The notes under the pieces are model-generated. The model saw nothing but the letters and a program-made list of their open reading frames with translations. It was not told where the DNA came from and did not search any database. Positions 1 to 13,023 of a stretch of 64,000 nucleotides of DNA are shown here, one piece after another. The stretch comes from Hypomyces perniciosus (taxonomy: Eukaryota; Ascomycota; Sordariomycetes; Hypocreales; Hypocreaceae). A program made the translations under genes and the position numbers. How positions within the stretch are numbered: the first letter of the stretch is position 1; each line of letters opens with the position of its first letter. The stretch covers positions 4,092,001 through 4,156,000 of the forward strand of contig SPDT01000001.1 in NCBI GenBank assembly GCA_008477525.1, given 5' to 3'.

Positions 1-894
1 GCGAAGAGGCTCTCTGAAGTCGGGCTTGACTTCATGAACCTAGTAGGACAGGGCTTGATGAGCAATGCGGCGACGCCGGGCGTGGGCTCTGAGAGCCAGA
101 GCCCAGTTGGACTGGGATTAGCATCATGATGGAAGAAGAGCAGGCTCTCTTCTCCTTATTATTCTTCGTCTTGCTATGACGAGAGGGAGACTGGATGACG
201 CAGATGCACGATACACGATGTGCGATGCGAGGTCTTGCACATGATGATGGATCATTGTACCTAAAAGACCAAGAACAGAGCAACAAACAGGTTGGTGAAA
301 TATTAATGCCCATATCAATATCAATACGGAGTATAGGGAGACGACATAATTTATCAAGATATTAATCCATTCGCCACATGTTATGTACCTCTGTATTCGT
401 CGTGTTATGTACAGGTTAGGTACTATAGGTACTGTGCAGCGTTTATCAGCGAACCAGTTGGAGGCTAGCGTAAGCGAGATGGCAATCTCATGCACTGCAC
501 CTGCCATCCAATGTTATCAACCAGCCAAAACAAAGACGGGAAATTCACTACAGAAGGACACAACGCTTTGCCTCAAATATTTCCGAAAGAGGCAAAAAAA
601 ATAGTTGCACTGAAAATCTTCCCTTCTTCTTCTCCTCAATAAAATTTCCCAGCCTCCTGCTGTTGTTTGTTGTTCCGCTGCTGTTGCTGCAAACAGGGAG
701 AGACACGAATAGACAGACGGTTTATCTCCCTATTTCCTGTCGCTGCCCCACCGCCCGCTGCCGCCGCCGCTTCGAAGAGCCACCAGAGGTGTGACCGCAA
801 CGTCATTCACTCCCAAAAGCCCCTTCGAACAGCTTCTCACATATCAACCGCCCTTCCCCCAAACCCTCAGATCGACAGCGGCCGCGCAGCCATC
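1..894. other. Left flank and 5' leader of the PP2A gene
   Basis: No gene is recognised from the left edge to the PP2A start. Short open frames on both strands overlap each other and show no family features. The last part, about 620-894, is pyrimidine/CCG-rich and has no ATG on the plus strand until the PP2A start codon at 895, as expected for an untranslated leader. Confidence 0.5.
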
Positions 895-2375
<1,481 letters not shown>

Positions 2376-3028
2376 CCTTGCACTGCATTCTACCTTGAAA
2401 GAAGCTCAGGCTGTAAGGTGCCCATCGCAGGGGGGGTAGACTTGTTGGAATCACGGGAGCCGGGACTCCCAAAATGTGTACCATTAATCCTGCTGCCAAT
2501 GTACGGGACTTAAAAACACAGCCACGACATGTCTTTAATGTGGGAAGGGGCCGCATGAGTGCTACCCCTCGCCGAGGAGGTTTGGGGACTAGGGAACGGA
2601 CCTCCGCTTTTTTGACTCAAGAGACGCATCATAGAGCCAGGGTTGGCGGTTAAGCAAGAGAAGATGAAGAAAAAAGTTGTTTCAAGCTATGGCTTCTCAT
2701 CCCATTCGCTGAAGTGTTTTTGTGACTGGGGGGCTAAGGGACTAAAAGCAGATGAGATCAGAATCACGGAGACGGACGATGTATGGTGTATTAATTAGTG
2801 GTAGGAGTATTCGATTCTACGCAAATATACGCCATCTAAGGTTAGTCCAACTGCTTGCTGTGAGCAGGGAAGGTTCTTTCTATCTATCTATCTATCTATT
2901 AAAACGCCGTTAATACGCCACCAGGGCGCCAATATTTCTTTCTCCATACTCATTACACAATTCCAATACTTGTTTCTTTGGTACTAGTTTATTTTCCCAC
3001 ATCTCGCGCAGATGCAGATGTCTCAGTC
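2376..3028. other. Convergent intergenic region with TATC microsatellite
   Basis: This stretch lies between the 3' ends of the PP2A gene and the minus-strand membrane-protein gene. It holds four perfect TATC units at 2881-2896. No ORF with recognisable features is present; it probably contains both 3' UTRs. Confidence 0.5.
2881..2899. repeat. TATC microsatellite
   Basis: Four perfect TATC units followed by TAT. It lies between convergent genes. Confidence 0.8.
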
Positions 3029-4201
3029 TCATTTTGGGCCCGAGACCGATATCTTCTCCTGTTCTGTCTGCTCCGTATCCGTGCGTGGCCTCTCTTCGTC
3101 AACATCTGTGTTAGATTTGGACGCAGCGCTGCTCTTATCCGCCGTCGTCATTCCGGCTACTACGCCTTGCGAATAATGACCTGGCGCACTGCTCCCATCT
3201 GGGATGTGGAACCGGCGGTCGAAGCGGGACAGAGCGTATGTGAAGACAACGATGAGTTCGATGCCGTAGTTGAAGCAGTAGAAGCAGGCTTTGTGGTGGA
3301 ACCAGGCCGGGTCAGTGACAGGGCGCTGGATGTAGTTGATTCCAGCGCGAAAACCGGCGCCGAGGGAGAGCAGGGTTGATGTGAAGACGATGAGGAGGAG
3401 CTTATGGCGCATGCGTCCGGTGCCGAATTTTTCAATGGGGCCGCGACGGGGGTATGTGAGGCAGAAGAGGACGATGGGTATAGGGAGGAAAGCCAAGATT
3501 GCAAACAATGTGGCGGCGACGAGTTGTATGTCGTGTAGCCTTTCGAGGATGGACACGTCGAGGGTGTAGAGGCTGTATACAACCGTGATGATGAGCATGA
3601 TGACGCAGGACAAAATGCAAAAGTACAAGAAGCGAAAGGTGAGGCCTATGGGACGGCTCCAGCCGATGTGTGGGTGGTAGGCGCGGAGGATGCGCAGGAC
3701 GAGGATGAGGTTGATGAGGAAGAGGAGGATGACGCCGAGGTTTGTGAAGATTTGGGCGGCGATGGCGATTTGGGCGTTGAGAGGGTAGACGGCCCAGACG
3801 ATACGCATCACGTTTGCAACGATTCGGGCCATGGAGAAGCCGAAGGCGAGTCTGGAGAGGGGGAATTTATGGCCGCGGCGGTCGTTGGTGATGGCGATGG
3901 TCATGTTGAGGGTGGCAGAGAGGATGAAGAGGAAGAGGATGACGGCGGAGATAGGGACGTCGAGGGAGACGGTAGGACTGCCGCCTAGACCGGCGAAGCG
4001 AGGGGGGTACGGAGGGCCCTGTGATAGGAGAGGTTAGTTGTTGTTCGTGGTTTGAAGCATGAGTTGAAGCATGGTGATGAGGACATGGAGGTAAGTTCAG
4101 GACAAGTTGAGTATACCATGATGAAAATCATACGGGAGACATACCGGTGGTATCTGGGGCAAGGGAGGGCCCCTTTGGGCACTGCCTTGAGGAGAAGACA
4201 T
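3029..4201 (-). CDS. Seven-transmembrane fungal protein, DUF3112-like
   Basis: Predicted integral membrane protein of 348 aa encoded by two exons, complement 4145-4201 and 3029-4018. The first exon supplies only 19 residues (starting MSSPQG) and ends in PP; the second begins GPPYPPRFAGLGG, a proline/glycine entry that I recall as typical just before TM1 in this fungal family. About seven hydrophobic helices follow: VPISAVILFLFILSATL, a segment around the WAVYPLNAQIAIAA stretch, then ILLFLINLILVLRIL, LYFCILSCVIMLIITVVY, a helix ending PIPIVLFCLTYP, one near LLLIVFTSTLLSLGAGF and one near YGIELIVVFTYALSRF. The C-terminal tail of about 70 residues is hydrophilic and Ser/Thr/Glu-rich, presumably cytoplasmic. 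The fold suggests a receptor-like protein, but no ligand or function can be read from sequence. Family assignment is from memory of the motif pattern, not a search. Confidence 0.7.
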
Positions 4202-4878
4202 GGCGATGGTGATGCTTGGCGTGGTGTTTTGGTGTTTTGGTGCTTCCTCAGCGTGTAAGTGGTCGCTGACCGGGGGTGTTGAACATTGAGCCACACACAA
4301 CGAGATAGATGGCTAGCTGGATGATGAAGTAATCATACTATCAAGAAAAGCCTATTCACAAAAAAATATGAACTAGAAATTGAGCGGCCCCCCCGTTGTT
4401 AAGTGAGGGTGGCCATCCCATGATGTGGACATCGGTGTTCGCAGCTGATCGGGGCTCGCTCTTCTGCCGCATCCGCCCAATTTCCTTGTCCGCTGGTCGG
4501 GGTAATACTCGACCGCAGCCAATAAATTCTGGAACTTGTTTGCTTTTTAGCATCGCTGTTGCAAAAGCCCGAAACGTGCTGTTGGCTTTTTAGATATGTC
4601 AAAAATAGCTACGTCGTGTAATACTGGTGTAAGGGGGGGTTTTGGTGGTGACTTTTACAACATGGACTTGGAAGGGTATTGGAACATATAAGCACTCTAC
4701 CAGAATCTGATTTATGAGTAATAACTTGTTAAGTAAAGAGTACAAATAGCTGGGCACTCTATTGTTGGTTTGTGTATCAAAATTAAATACAATATCATTC
4801 TTCGTGCTCTATGCAAAAGCATCACAAGATGGCCAAACGTCGTTCTTTGGTGTTAGTCTTTCGCGGATAGGGAGAACT
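4202..4878. other. Intergenic, nothing recognised
   Basis: Upstream of the minus-strand membrane-protein gene and therefore likely to hold its promoter. Small ORFs on both strands have no supporting features. Confidence 0.4.
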
Positions 4879-4880
4879 TA

Positions 4881-4959
4881 CAGTGCCACGCAAAAAGTTT
4901 CGGTAAATTTTATATAGAGCTGCCTTACAAAAGTTACCGAAACTTTCTTCTCCCCACTG
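4881..4959. mobile_element. 79-bp MITE with TA target duplication (Tc1/mariner-Fot1 type)
   Basis: The stretch begins CAGTG and ends CACTG, and the two ends are imperfect inverted repeats of about 26 bp: the left end carries AAAGTTTCGGTAA and the right end carries its complement TTACCGAAACTTT. A TA dinucleotide flanks each side (4879-4880 and 4960-4961), matching the TA target duplication of Tc1/mariner-like elements such as fungal Fot1/pogo. The loop between the arms is only about 27 bp and AT-rich, so there is no room for a transposase. It is best called a non-autonomous miniature inverted-repeat element. The autonomous parent is not in the window. Confidence 0.7.
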
Positions 4960-4961
4960 TA

Positions 4962-5627
4962 AAAGGTCGGAGGTCGGAGGGTCGGAACTTAGCGTCGGCG
5001 CGAAGGCGAAAAGGAGCCGACAGGCTCGAGCTTCAGTCGCCAAAACGGTTTGGAGTAAAAACGCGGGCTACTTGTTCGAAAAATCATACCCCAAGAATGC
5101 TACTCGCCAGCCTTATGAGTCAGATGGTCATACGGAGGTTTTGACAGTAGAAAAATGTAAGCTTAAATGGAAGAGTGCTTGCCTTTTCGGTAGCTTCGGA
5201 TTTGATGTAAGGATGGGAAATCTCGGCGTGATTTGGGAATCTACTCGCCCGTATGATAAAGATAACTTGATGATTCCGAACACTATTGATGCGAGTCTGC
5301 TTTAACGGTATTTAGTAATAATTTGTTACCAAAATAGCTACTCCGTATAATTCCACAACTCATATGGGGAAACAAGGCTGCATGGATTGTTATCCATGTC
5401 TCTTTGTGGCTACCCTACACTATAGTCCGTGAGAACTTGGTGGAGATGTCACCACCGCAGAGCCCAGCAACTGGAGGCTGACAAAAATAGACTGTTGTTA
5501 ATACCCTAGGGGTAAATAACTAGGTATTGGATACTCTGTGGTCATAGTGGTGAGGCACGGCGGGATGGGTTAATCATATTTCCTCTCGTTATGCTTATAT
5601 TGGTGGAAAGAGGCTGCTTAAAAACCA
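4962..5627. other. Intergenic, nothing recognised
   Basis: Gene-poor DNA to the right of the MITE. A copy of the TACTCCGTA motif lies at 5339-5347. ORFs here are short and unconvincing. Confidence 0.4.
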
Positions 5628-6895
5628 TTGCCAGCAAATCCACTAAGGATGAATCCCTTCAAACACTCCATTCGGATACCAACTGCAAAAGTGCAGGACT
5701 CCCTAAAAATCACCAACAGACCTGCAGATATGGCAAAGTTAAACCTTGTCCGTGAAGATGATTCACAGTCTGTCGCCTCGGCAATATGGTTAAACTCTCC
5801 CTCTACATGGCACCAAAAGAAACTTGACTGACATGGAAGATATCCACCAACAAGCAACTCTAATGGCATCAATCATTTAAGATGGGACCGACAGAGTAGT
5901 CGTCGTGGATTTCCTTCCTCCCACCGCATGCTCTAGTCCCACGGAACAACAAGCTTGAACAAGGAGTTTTAACGGCGGACTGACAACCATGGACTTCTTC
6001 CAGCAAACCTACCTGCGTATTTTCGCTGCTGCTCAGGACGCATTCGATAGAGTAGAAGAAGCGTTGTTCGACCAGCGTGAAGCGGATAAAGCAGCGAGTC
6101 TCTTCCCAGAGAACCACCCTACAAAGAGTCCCCCCTGAGAGTAGCAGAGATGAACCACTCCTAGTCAACGATGCAACTTCAACCAGGAACCTGAAGTTGG
6201 CCAATAAGAATGAACAGCAGGACACCTTGAGAAGCTTTACTGCTGATGCAAGCGTAACCATACGAGTGAGAGAGACAGCGCTGGCATACGCGAAAGAGAT
6301 ATGCAGCATGGAGGAATCAGATACCCGGCTGGTATTCTGGACCGATGCCTCAGTCCAACGCCGTGGGACTGCTTTTGGCGCCTGTGCCGCCGTCTTCAAA
6401 CAAAACGGAGCGTGGAATCGAGTCACAGGCGTGATGAAACCCACGCAAATCCACGCCGCGGAGCTCCACGCCATTTTGCTCGCCCTTGAAATCGTAGTAG
6501 AAAAAGTCGAGGAGCGACCGTCTCCAAGAGCAGCGGTATCTGTGAAGATCTTTACCGACTCCCAGACGTCGCTCCGATGGATCGCTGGAGCAGCGAGGCG
6601 TAGACGTAAGGGCAAGATGAAGAACGAGGTGTTCCGGGGGCTCAAGGACCTGCGGCGAATCTGCCAACATCTCACTCGTCTTGGTGCGCAAGTGGAGTTT
6701 CACTGGGTTCCGAGGGGGAAAGTAGAAGGGAACAGGATCGCAGACGCGGCGGCCCTCTGCGCCAGATTTCGAGCAAACAGTCCATCTGGTACATTCGCCG
6801 ACGAGAGCCTCCGATCGAATGCGTTTCGGGGCAGCAGTTCTAACGACTTGGATGTAGGGCCACTGGTCGCCTTTCAGTCATCACTCTTCCAGTGA
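5628..6895 (+). pseudogene. Decayed retroelement-like ORF ending in an RNase H domain
   Basis: The part from about 6308 to 6895 encodes a type-1 RNase H fold (RVT_3-like): FWTDAS supplies the first Asp, AAELHA the Glu, IFTDSQTS the second Asp and GNRIADAAA the last Asp, so the acidic catalytic set looks complete. The open frame runs back to a stop at 6053, but its first ATG is at 6308, immediately before the domain. Upstream, fragments in other frames look coding (a 49-codon ATG ORF at 5989-6138 and a 67-aa ORF ending at 5831), so the locus reads like a once longer gene broken by stops and frameshifts. RNase H domains of this kind occur at the end of LINE (Tad-like) polyproteins and as domesticated single-domain proteins. 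No reverse transcriptase is visible. Alternatively a short functional RNase H gene of 195 aa could start at 6308. Confidence 0.55.
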
Positions 6896-9771
6896 GTTGT
6901 TGCTGCTTCATATTTGGGGCCGGAGTCATGGCTAATTATTTCACAGCGTTTACAGAGACGTTCTTCATGCCGATAGAAGAAAAGTGACACACCCTTCAAC
7001 CACTGTGGATGGTAAATCGGGAGATTTGAGAGGACAAGTACATGCTGAAACCAGGCCGTTAGCGGAATCATTTACATCGGAGTGTTCTTCAGCAACTTCG
7101 AATTTCAACCGGCTGATCGGACCTCAGTCATGGCCGCCACTCTTAACGCTTTGAAGAGTTTGACTTTTCGTCATTTCCCCATGTTTCGATGGTTCGTTCA
7201 TCTTGGTAATTTTGGCAGCTATGGCATAGACAGTGCGGTCCTGTTTAGAAGTCGGAGAAAATCTCCTGTCCAAAGACACAACGATTTGATCGAAAGAGAT
7301 GTAAGTCTTCCGAAATCAGTCACAAATCAAGTCTAGAAATTCCGAGAAAATATACAGGAGACAGACATAGCCCAATATTCGAATTGGTGCGCTGTTCATA
7401 GAGAATTATGTAACACTAGCCTCCTCGTCTTGATTTGTCATTTGATGCTGGCCGGCGAGTCGCGACGCGTCTCCAGGGCCTGGAAATTAAGATCAGCTAC
7501 TACTATTACTTCGTCCGATTCTTTGAATATGACAGACTAGGACTCTGTTGGTACTAGTAACCAGAAACTATTCACACAGGAATCACTCCAACTCGCAGCT
7601 CAATTCGCTTGATGAGGATGGTTTGCATTCATTAGCAGGTTTTGTTCTCCCCCAACTTTCTTGCTCGTCGTCAACAGGTCACCTTGCACATGGCCTTTTA
7701 GAAACGCCATCTTGACAGAACTGTGATGGAGCTTTGACGAAAGATGACTGGCCCTCGAGCATCAGCTCACAAGCATGTCCCATGCAGTTGAATGGCGCTA
7801 CTCTCCTAGGAGGCTCCTCTCGGCTTGCAACCTTCCCGCCACTATTGGATTTCAGTGGAACTGTCCCACATCGACAGCAGATGCATGAACTGGCGATGAC
7901 GAGGACAGAAAGGCGCGCCATTTGGCATCGAAATACTACTAAAAAGGGAATTTGGACAAGAAAGGCGCCGCCAACAGCTCTTGATGAATCTGTGTGGGAT
8001 CAAGGCCTTGGGACTAGGCAACTCAATAACAAAGGAGAGCATAATATCTCCCTGGACATACTCCCGTGTAGGTCTGGCGGCCTGTCCCGAGACAAATCTG
8101 GAAGCCGGCCTGTGTCATTTTATGAGGTATGTACTCGTATGCGGTGGAAGAGCTGAAGGGAGGAAACAAAGTCTAGGACAGTGTCTCAGTCCCCTTGCTT
8201 GGCCTCCTGACTTTTGGGTGCATTTGTTTAATAATATATGGGGGATATAGATCACGACTCAGACATTGTTTGTGTTTTTCCTTTGCCTTTTGGTGGCGCA
8301 GTAGGGGAGATCGACATGAGCACCGAGATCTATCGCGGCATGCCAGATTCACGCGCGAGGTCGATGTCGATGATTTCTGGAGTCTAGACTCGGCGCGATC
8401 GGTGCAGCTGAATCTGGTGGGACACCATCTTGCAAGTGATTCTGAGGCCAAGATGGTGTACTCCGTAGTATAGGATGACGCTTAATAATATTAGATGCTA
8501 TTCAAAGAGGTCAAAATGTCATCTAAGGGTGAGGTGATGTGCGGAGGAGCCGGGTAAGCTGGTGTGCTAGGCAGAGGCAAAGTGCCTCCTCGTACGGAGT
8601 ACGAAGTAGTTCTCGTAAAAGCGAAATATCCAAAGCCCGTCAAGGCTGCCGTGCCGTCCTTTAAACTGGTTGACGATGTTCTCTACGAGTATTCCCGACA
8701 GACGCCCGGCGCATGTCTGGCACACAATGCGGTCACTGAGCATCAAAGATGGGTGGGATTTTGAGAGGCGCCGGCCAGGACACTAGCCACAGAAAAGGTA
8801 TCGCAAGTCCGCTCCACGTGGGGTGGCTGGCTGGAGCCTTGGAGATGGGACTGTCCATACGAGTAAAGAAGAGCTTAGAAAAAAAAAAGAAAAGAAAAGA
8901 AAAAAAAAACCCCAGACGGATCGGATGGTGCGGAGGAGATTTTGGGTTTCAATAAACAACAATAGTTTGAATGGAAAATACTACGGAGTACTACTCGCAC
9001 TTGGCTGCTCCGTCTTCAGTCTTCTTTGCCTGGACAGTGAGGACAGAGAAGGCAGAGAGGGTCTGGGTGAGGTATGAGTAGGTATCTCAACAGTAGCTGT
9101 ACACACTTCCTTAGTGCCCAGGTACGAGAAAGGGCAAATTAATATCCCGAGAAACGAGTGTTTCGAAGCAGTGAAGCCTCTGGCCCTTGCAGAAAATGCA
9201 GGGCCTCCCCCGGGATGGCGCCGCATTATCCATGTTCCCCAAAATTGCGATTTCGTTGAACCCTGTCAACTGAGAATGGTGATGGGGCTTAGCCTCGTGA
9301 GAAAGAGGACTTGGCCTGTGTCCAATTCTCCATTAAAGCTTCTGGTCTTGTGATGGTGTGCGCCGCGCGTGCGTTGTGCGTTAGTTACACGTAGTAGCGG
9401 TAGCTAACGTGTGTGATGGTGTGTAAGTGAATGAAGACGAAAAAAAAAAAAAACCATGACATGTTCCTTTCTCGTTTTTGGACGAGTAATGCTACCTACC
9501 TCCCTATGCCTCTCTTCGAGCATGTATTGTCTGTCATCCAGCGTGGTGGTGGTTAGGGTGGTGGTTATTATGGTGATTAGGTATGGTGACGGTGGGCACT
9601 AATAAGAACAATACGAGTACGGACCGCGTGGTGTTGCGATAACAACGCATTATTTACTTGGCCACGGCCAGGCGGGTCAAGCCATTGAATTCGTTGTCCA
9701 GCAGCATTTCACCAACGCGGCAGCACGGAAACAGCACCAGTCCGTCTGTTTGGCAGACATCAATGACGATG
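6896..9771. other. Gene-poor region with motif copies and A-rich tract
   Basis: No gene recognised in nearly 2.9 kb. ORFs of up to 140 aa (for example 7734-8156) lie in mutually overlapping frames and have no family features. It holds TACTCCGTA/TACGGAGTA copies at 8459, 8593 and 8982, and a purine tract of A runs broken by G at about 8879-8910. Confidence 0.4.
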
Positions 9772-11123
9772 GCTGCAGCATCGCAACAACAGCACCGTTA
9801 TAATAGTACTTTGTAGTACTCCGTACCAGTAGTAAACACCTCATCCGCGAGAAGGACCCTTAATTCAACTAGTATTGTTCCCTATCAAGGTAAGCAGGTA
9901 GCGTACTCGGCCAAAGCCGCCCACGCTACCAGGTACAAAGAAAGATACGGAGTAGTACTAGTACTACTTTGTGCAACGGTTTCTTTGTTTCTGGCAACCA
10001 ACCTACCAATATTAGCTGCGGAGTACCTGCTTGTACGAGGTACAACCGCCAGCACAAGGCCAGGGACCCCCCTGACAACAAACACCATCACCACAAGTCC
10101 CCCAGCCTATCTCTCTCTCACTCTCACTCTCTCCCTGACCCTTCTCCTTCATCTCAGCCTGCCGCCGCCTCTTCTTCCTCACCTTTTGGGCTCTCGACTG
10201 CTAAAGGCCGGCCCGGTCTTGTTTGGCCAGGGCACTTTGTTTCGCCTCATTGTCTGGGTCCACTCCTAATAATATCCACACCCTACGTTTACTCGTACAC
10301 CTTACCTACCTTTACCTTTTTGCCGGGTCGTGTTTTCGGCGCCTCTCTCCCCAGGGCGGTCGTGTCTTCGGTCTTCTCGCCTCAGAGATTGTCCAGGGAT
10401 CGTCTTCTTTCCTCTCCCCTCTGCATCCGTATTTCGCCCGCCAAGCTCGCAAACCAGGCCGCCTCACGTAAAGCGTTCGTCGACACGCGCAGCTCGGCCA
10501 GCAGCTCCTCCCAATCCACAGCTGCCCAGCGCCATCTTCGTTCGCTCACAACGACAGGAACGAGGCGACCTGCTTGTTTTCTGCCCTGGAGCACTGGACC
10601 AACAATCACTGGATCGCCTGGCCTATCACTGTCTCTCCCTTTCCCGGATATCCGCTCCCAATTGGGCCTCACCTTCTCTTTGTCGTTCCTTTATCGCCAG
10701 TTCATTGGATTCAGCAGCAACTTTCGTTCCTTCTACCAGTACCTATCTCTTCTATTTTTCTTCTTGTTTCGTTACCGGACTTGTTTGGCTTGCTCTCCCG
10801 ACTTTCTCTTTCGCGCCGCGTCAATAATTCCGTCGACTTCTCACTTTTCAGGTTTACTCAATCGGTTGCCTACAATTAAGAGTGCCTTCATTTGGGTTTT
10901 GGTTACGACGATTTCACTCGCATAGCATTTATCCGTCAGCTCAGCAACACCTTACGAGAGCTGTCCTCGACTCAGTATCACATCGACGCCCCGACCGATA
11001 TCGTTCTGCATAGTCTCGTGGCGGCGAAAAAATCACTGCTTACCACAAGCACACAACGCCGACACCCGGAGTCTTGACTTGGCCTTCTGTCAGCGGCGTC
11101 ATCTACTAGTCATAGCCTTCACA
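9772..11123 (+). promoter_or_regulatory. Long ATG-free, pyrimidine-rich leader/promoter of the SH3 gene
   Basis: The plus strand contains no ATG at all from 9772 to the start codon at 11124, whereas its complement (CAT) occurs about a dozen times in the last kilobase. From about 10080 to 10860 the strand is strongly C/T-rich (CTCTCT runs, TTCTTC runs), a composition common at fungal transcription starts and in long 5' leaders. The simplest reading is a 5' UTR of up to 1 kb or more in which upstream start codons are selected against. Motif copies at 9817 and 9946 lie at its left side. An intron within the leader cannot be excluded. Confidence 0.55.
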
Positions 11124-13023
11124 ATGGCTCGGGAAATGGAGCCGGGGTGGCCTGCCAGACATGGGAATTCACAATCAAGACGAAGTCAATGGTCCTTGAA
11201 AACTACTTCACTGGCCTTGTTATCAGCTTCAGCAGGCACAGTCGCTGCCCAGGACTCTGGACAATGCATTTCCCTACAGGGCTCGACAATGTGCCGGGCT
11301 TTTCAGTCTGGTTCTATTTCAACGAATCGGCCAATATCTGACTTCTAGTGAGATGCTCACCATTCATTTTTGGTCATAAATCACTAACAAGTTTCAGTCC
11401 CTTTTTACAATATGTCTCTGATAGGGAGTCGTTCGATTATCAGTTGTCTACTTACGTTAAACAATCTTATATCAAAGACAAGTATGTTTAAATCTTCTCT
11501 TGCTCTCATCACACAGGACGCTCACATGTTGTAGATTCCAATCGACTTTTGGTTGTCAAAACCTAAATTTTACCAACACCAGCGACATGTACGCGCGTTT
11601 TACAACCACGGTCATTTGCAATGCTATTGTCCAGATGTCAGCGGCGCCCTGCGGACGATCACCACAACAATCACGAGCAGTCTGTGCTGAAACGTGTGCT
11701 GAGTATGCCCAAAGTGAGGCCTATATCACTGCCGACAAAGACCTTTGCGCAAACCCCAGCAGTGATTTGAATAAACTCATCAGAGCCGACTTTACCACAT
11801 GCGCACTGCCCGATCAGGCGCTCACCGGGGGCTGTATCTTGGGTGCCGATAATGAGCCAGAAAACTGTGGCTTTAGTAACAGCACCCTAGGTCTCTGCTC
11901 ATATTGTGGCGCCGGTGGGATCAACTCGACAGACACCTGCTGTTACAATTCAAACGCCGAAAAACGATGCAAAGGGGTTAAGCTTCCCGTTATCACGGCC
12001 ACATTAACCTTCACGACACCAACGGCCTCCTCGTCACCGACACATCCTGCATCCTTGGGAGTTACCGATGAAGGTGGACGTTTGAGCGGAGGTGCAATCG
12101 CCGGTATAGTAGTAGGTGCTCTGGCTGGAGTTGCTCTTCTTGCCGCCCTTCTGTTCTTCTGCGCTAGGGCGATGAGACGTAGACGCGGCAGCCAACAGGG
12201 TAGTATCTTCAACCAGCCTTCTCCTGCCCGGAAGGGACCGCCTTTGGCGCAGCAGCAGCAACAGCAGCAGAGCCTGGCGGCAGCGCCTACAGGCTATGAG
12301 GTACTTCCTGGCGGCCGCATCGCGCGCATGTCAGCATTGGAGGGCCATTCCGGTGATTCACCGTCTCAGCATAATAGTTCTCCCTCTGGGGTGGGTCCAG
12401 CTGGCTATGGTATAGAGCCCAAGCTCTCGGATCGTCTGTCGTCATCCGAATTTGGTGACAGCCCTGAGCCTGAGACCCCCTATGTGGCACTTCGAGCTCC
12501 ACCAGCCGCTTCGAGGAGGCAAGGCTCTCTTTCAAGTAACTCAATCCTTGGAAGCGACGTGCCGCAGTCACCACAATCTCCTGGTAGTCCTATCGGCTTC
12601 TCCTCACCACAAGGTTTCGCCAGTCAGCAATCTGAACAGCTGCCTTTCTTCAAGGATTATTACTCACAGGATGACATCCACCCGGGTGATAAGGTAGCAG
12701 TGCTCTGGGCGTACCAACCTCGTGCTAGAGACGAATTTGTCCTAGAACGAGGAGATATGCTCAAAGTAGTGGGTATATGGGATGATGGTTGGGCCACGGG
12801 TCTCATGGTCGACCAGAGGGCAGATGAGTGGGAAGCGAGAAAGCGAGCGCAAAGAGACAGCGGCGTTTCCAATACCTCAGGTGCGCGCGACAGTTCACCA
12901 GAAGGCTATGGCGAGTTGAAGGCATTCCCCTTGGTATGTGTCTGCCTTCCAGAACACTGGAGGAAGACCATTGAGGGGGACGGTTCGACAGATACTGGTG
13001 GTCTCGGCCAGTCGCCCGTTTGA
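11124..13023 (+). CDS. Single-pass membrane protein with Cys-rich ectodomain and C-terminal SH3 domain
   Basis: 598 aa from three exons, 11124-11347, 11398-11481 and 11535-13023. A hydrophobic stretch (ALLSASAGTVAAQ) after about 25 residues looks like a signal peptide with a long n-region. The following ectodomain of about 180 residues has many cysteines and N-x-S/T sites. A single TM helix (GAIAGIVVGALAGVALLAAL) is followed by a basic stop-transfer RAMRRRR. The cytoplasmic part is long, Ser/Pro/Gln-rich (seven-Gln run), and ends with an SH3 fold: VAVLWAYQPRARDEFVLERG, then GDMLKVVGIWDDGWATG, then FPLVCVCLPEHW. This architecture resembles yeast Fus1 (one TM, C-terminal SH3), which organises signalling at the plasma membrane, but orthology is not established. 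The 19-bp GT...AG inside the last SH3 strand is too short to be an intron and is read through. Confidence 0.88.

Noticed and set aside
9969..10925. 318-codon plus-strand open frame upstream of the SH3 gene
   Set aside because: It has no ATG, is Ser/Pro/Leu-rich low complexity, and the other plus frames are also largely open here; this comes from the C/T-rich composition of the leader.
12934..12952. GTATGT...CCAG as an intron in the SH3 gene
   Set aside because: It would be only 19 bp and the read-through gives the expected last SH3 strand FPLVCVCLPEHW.
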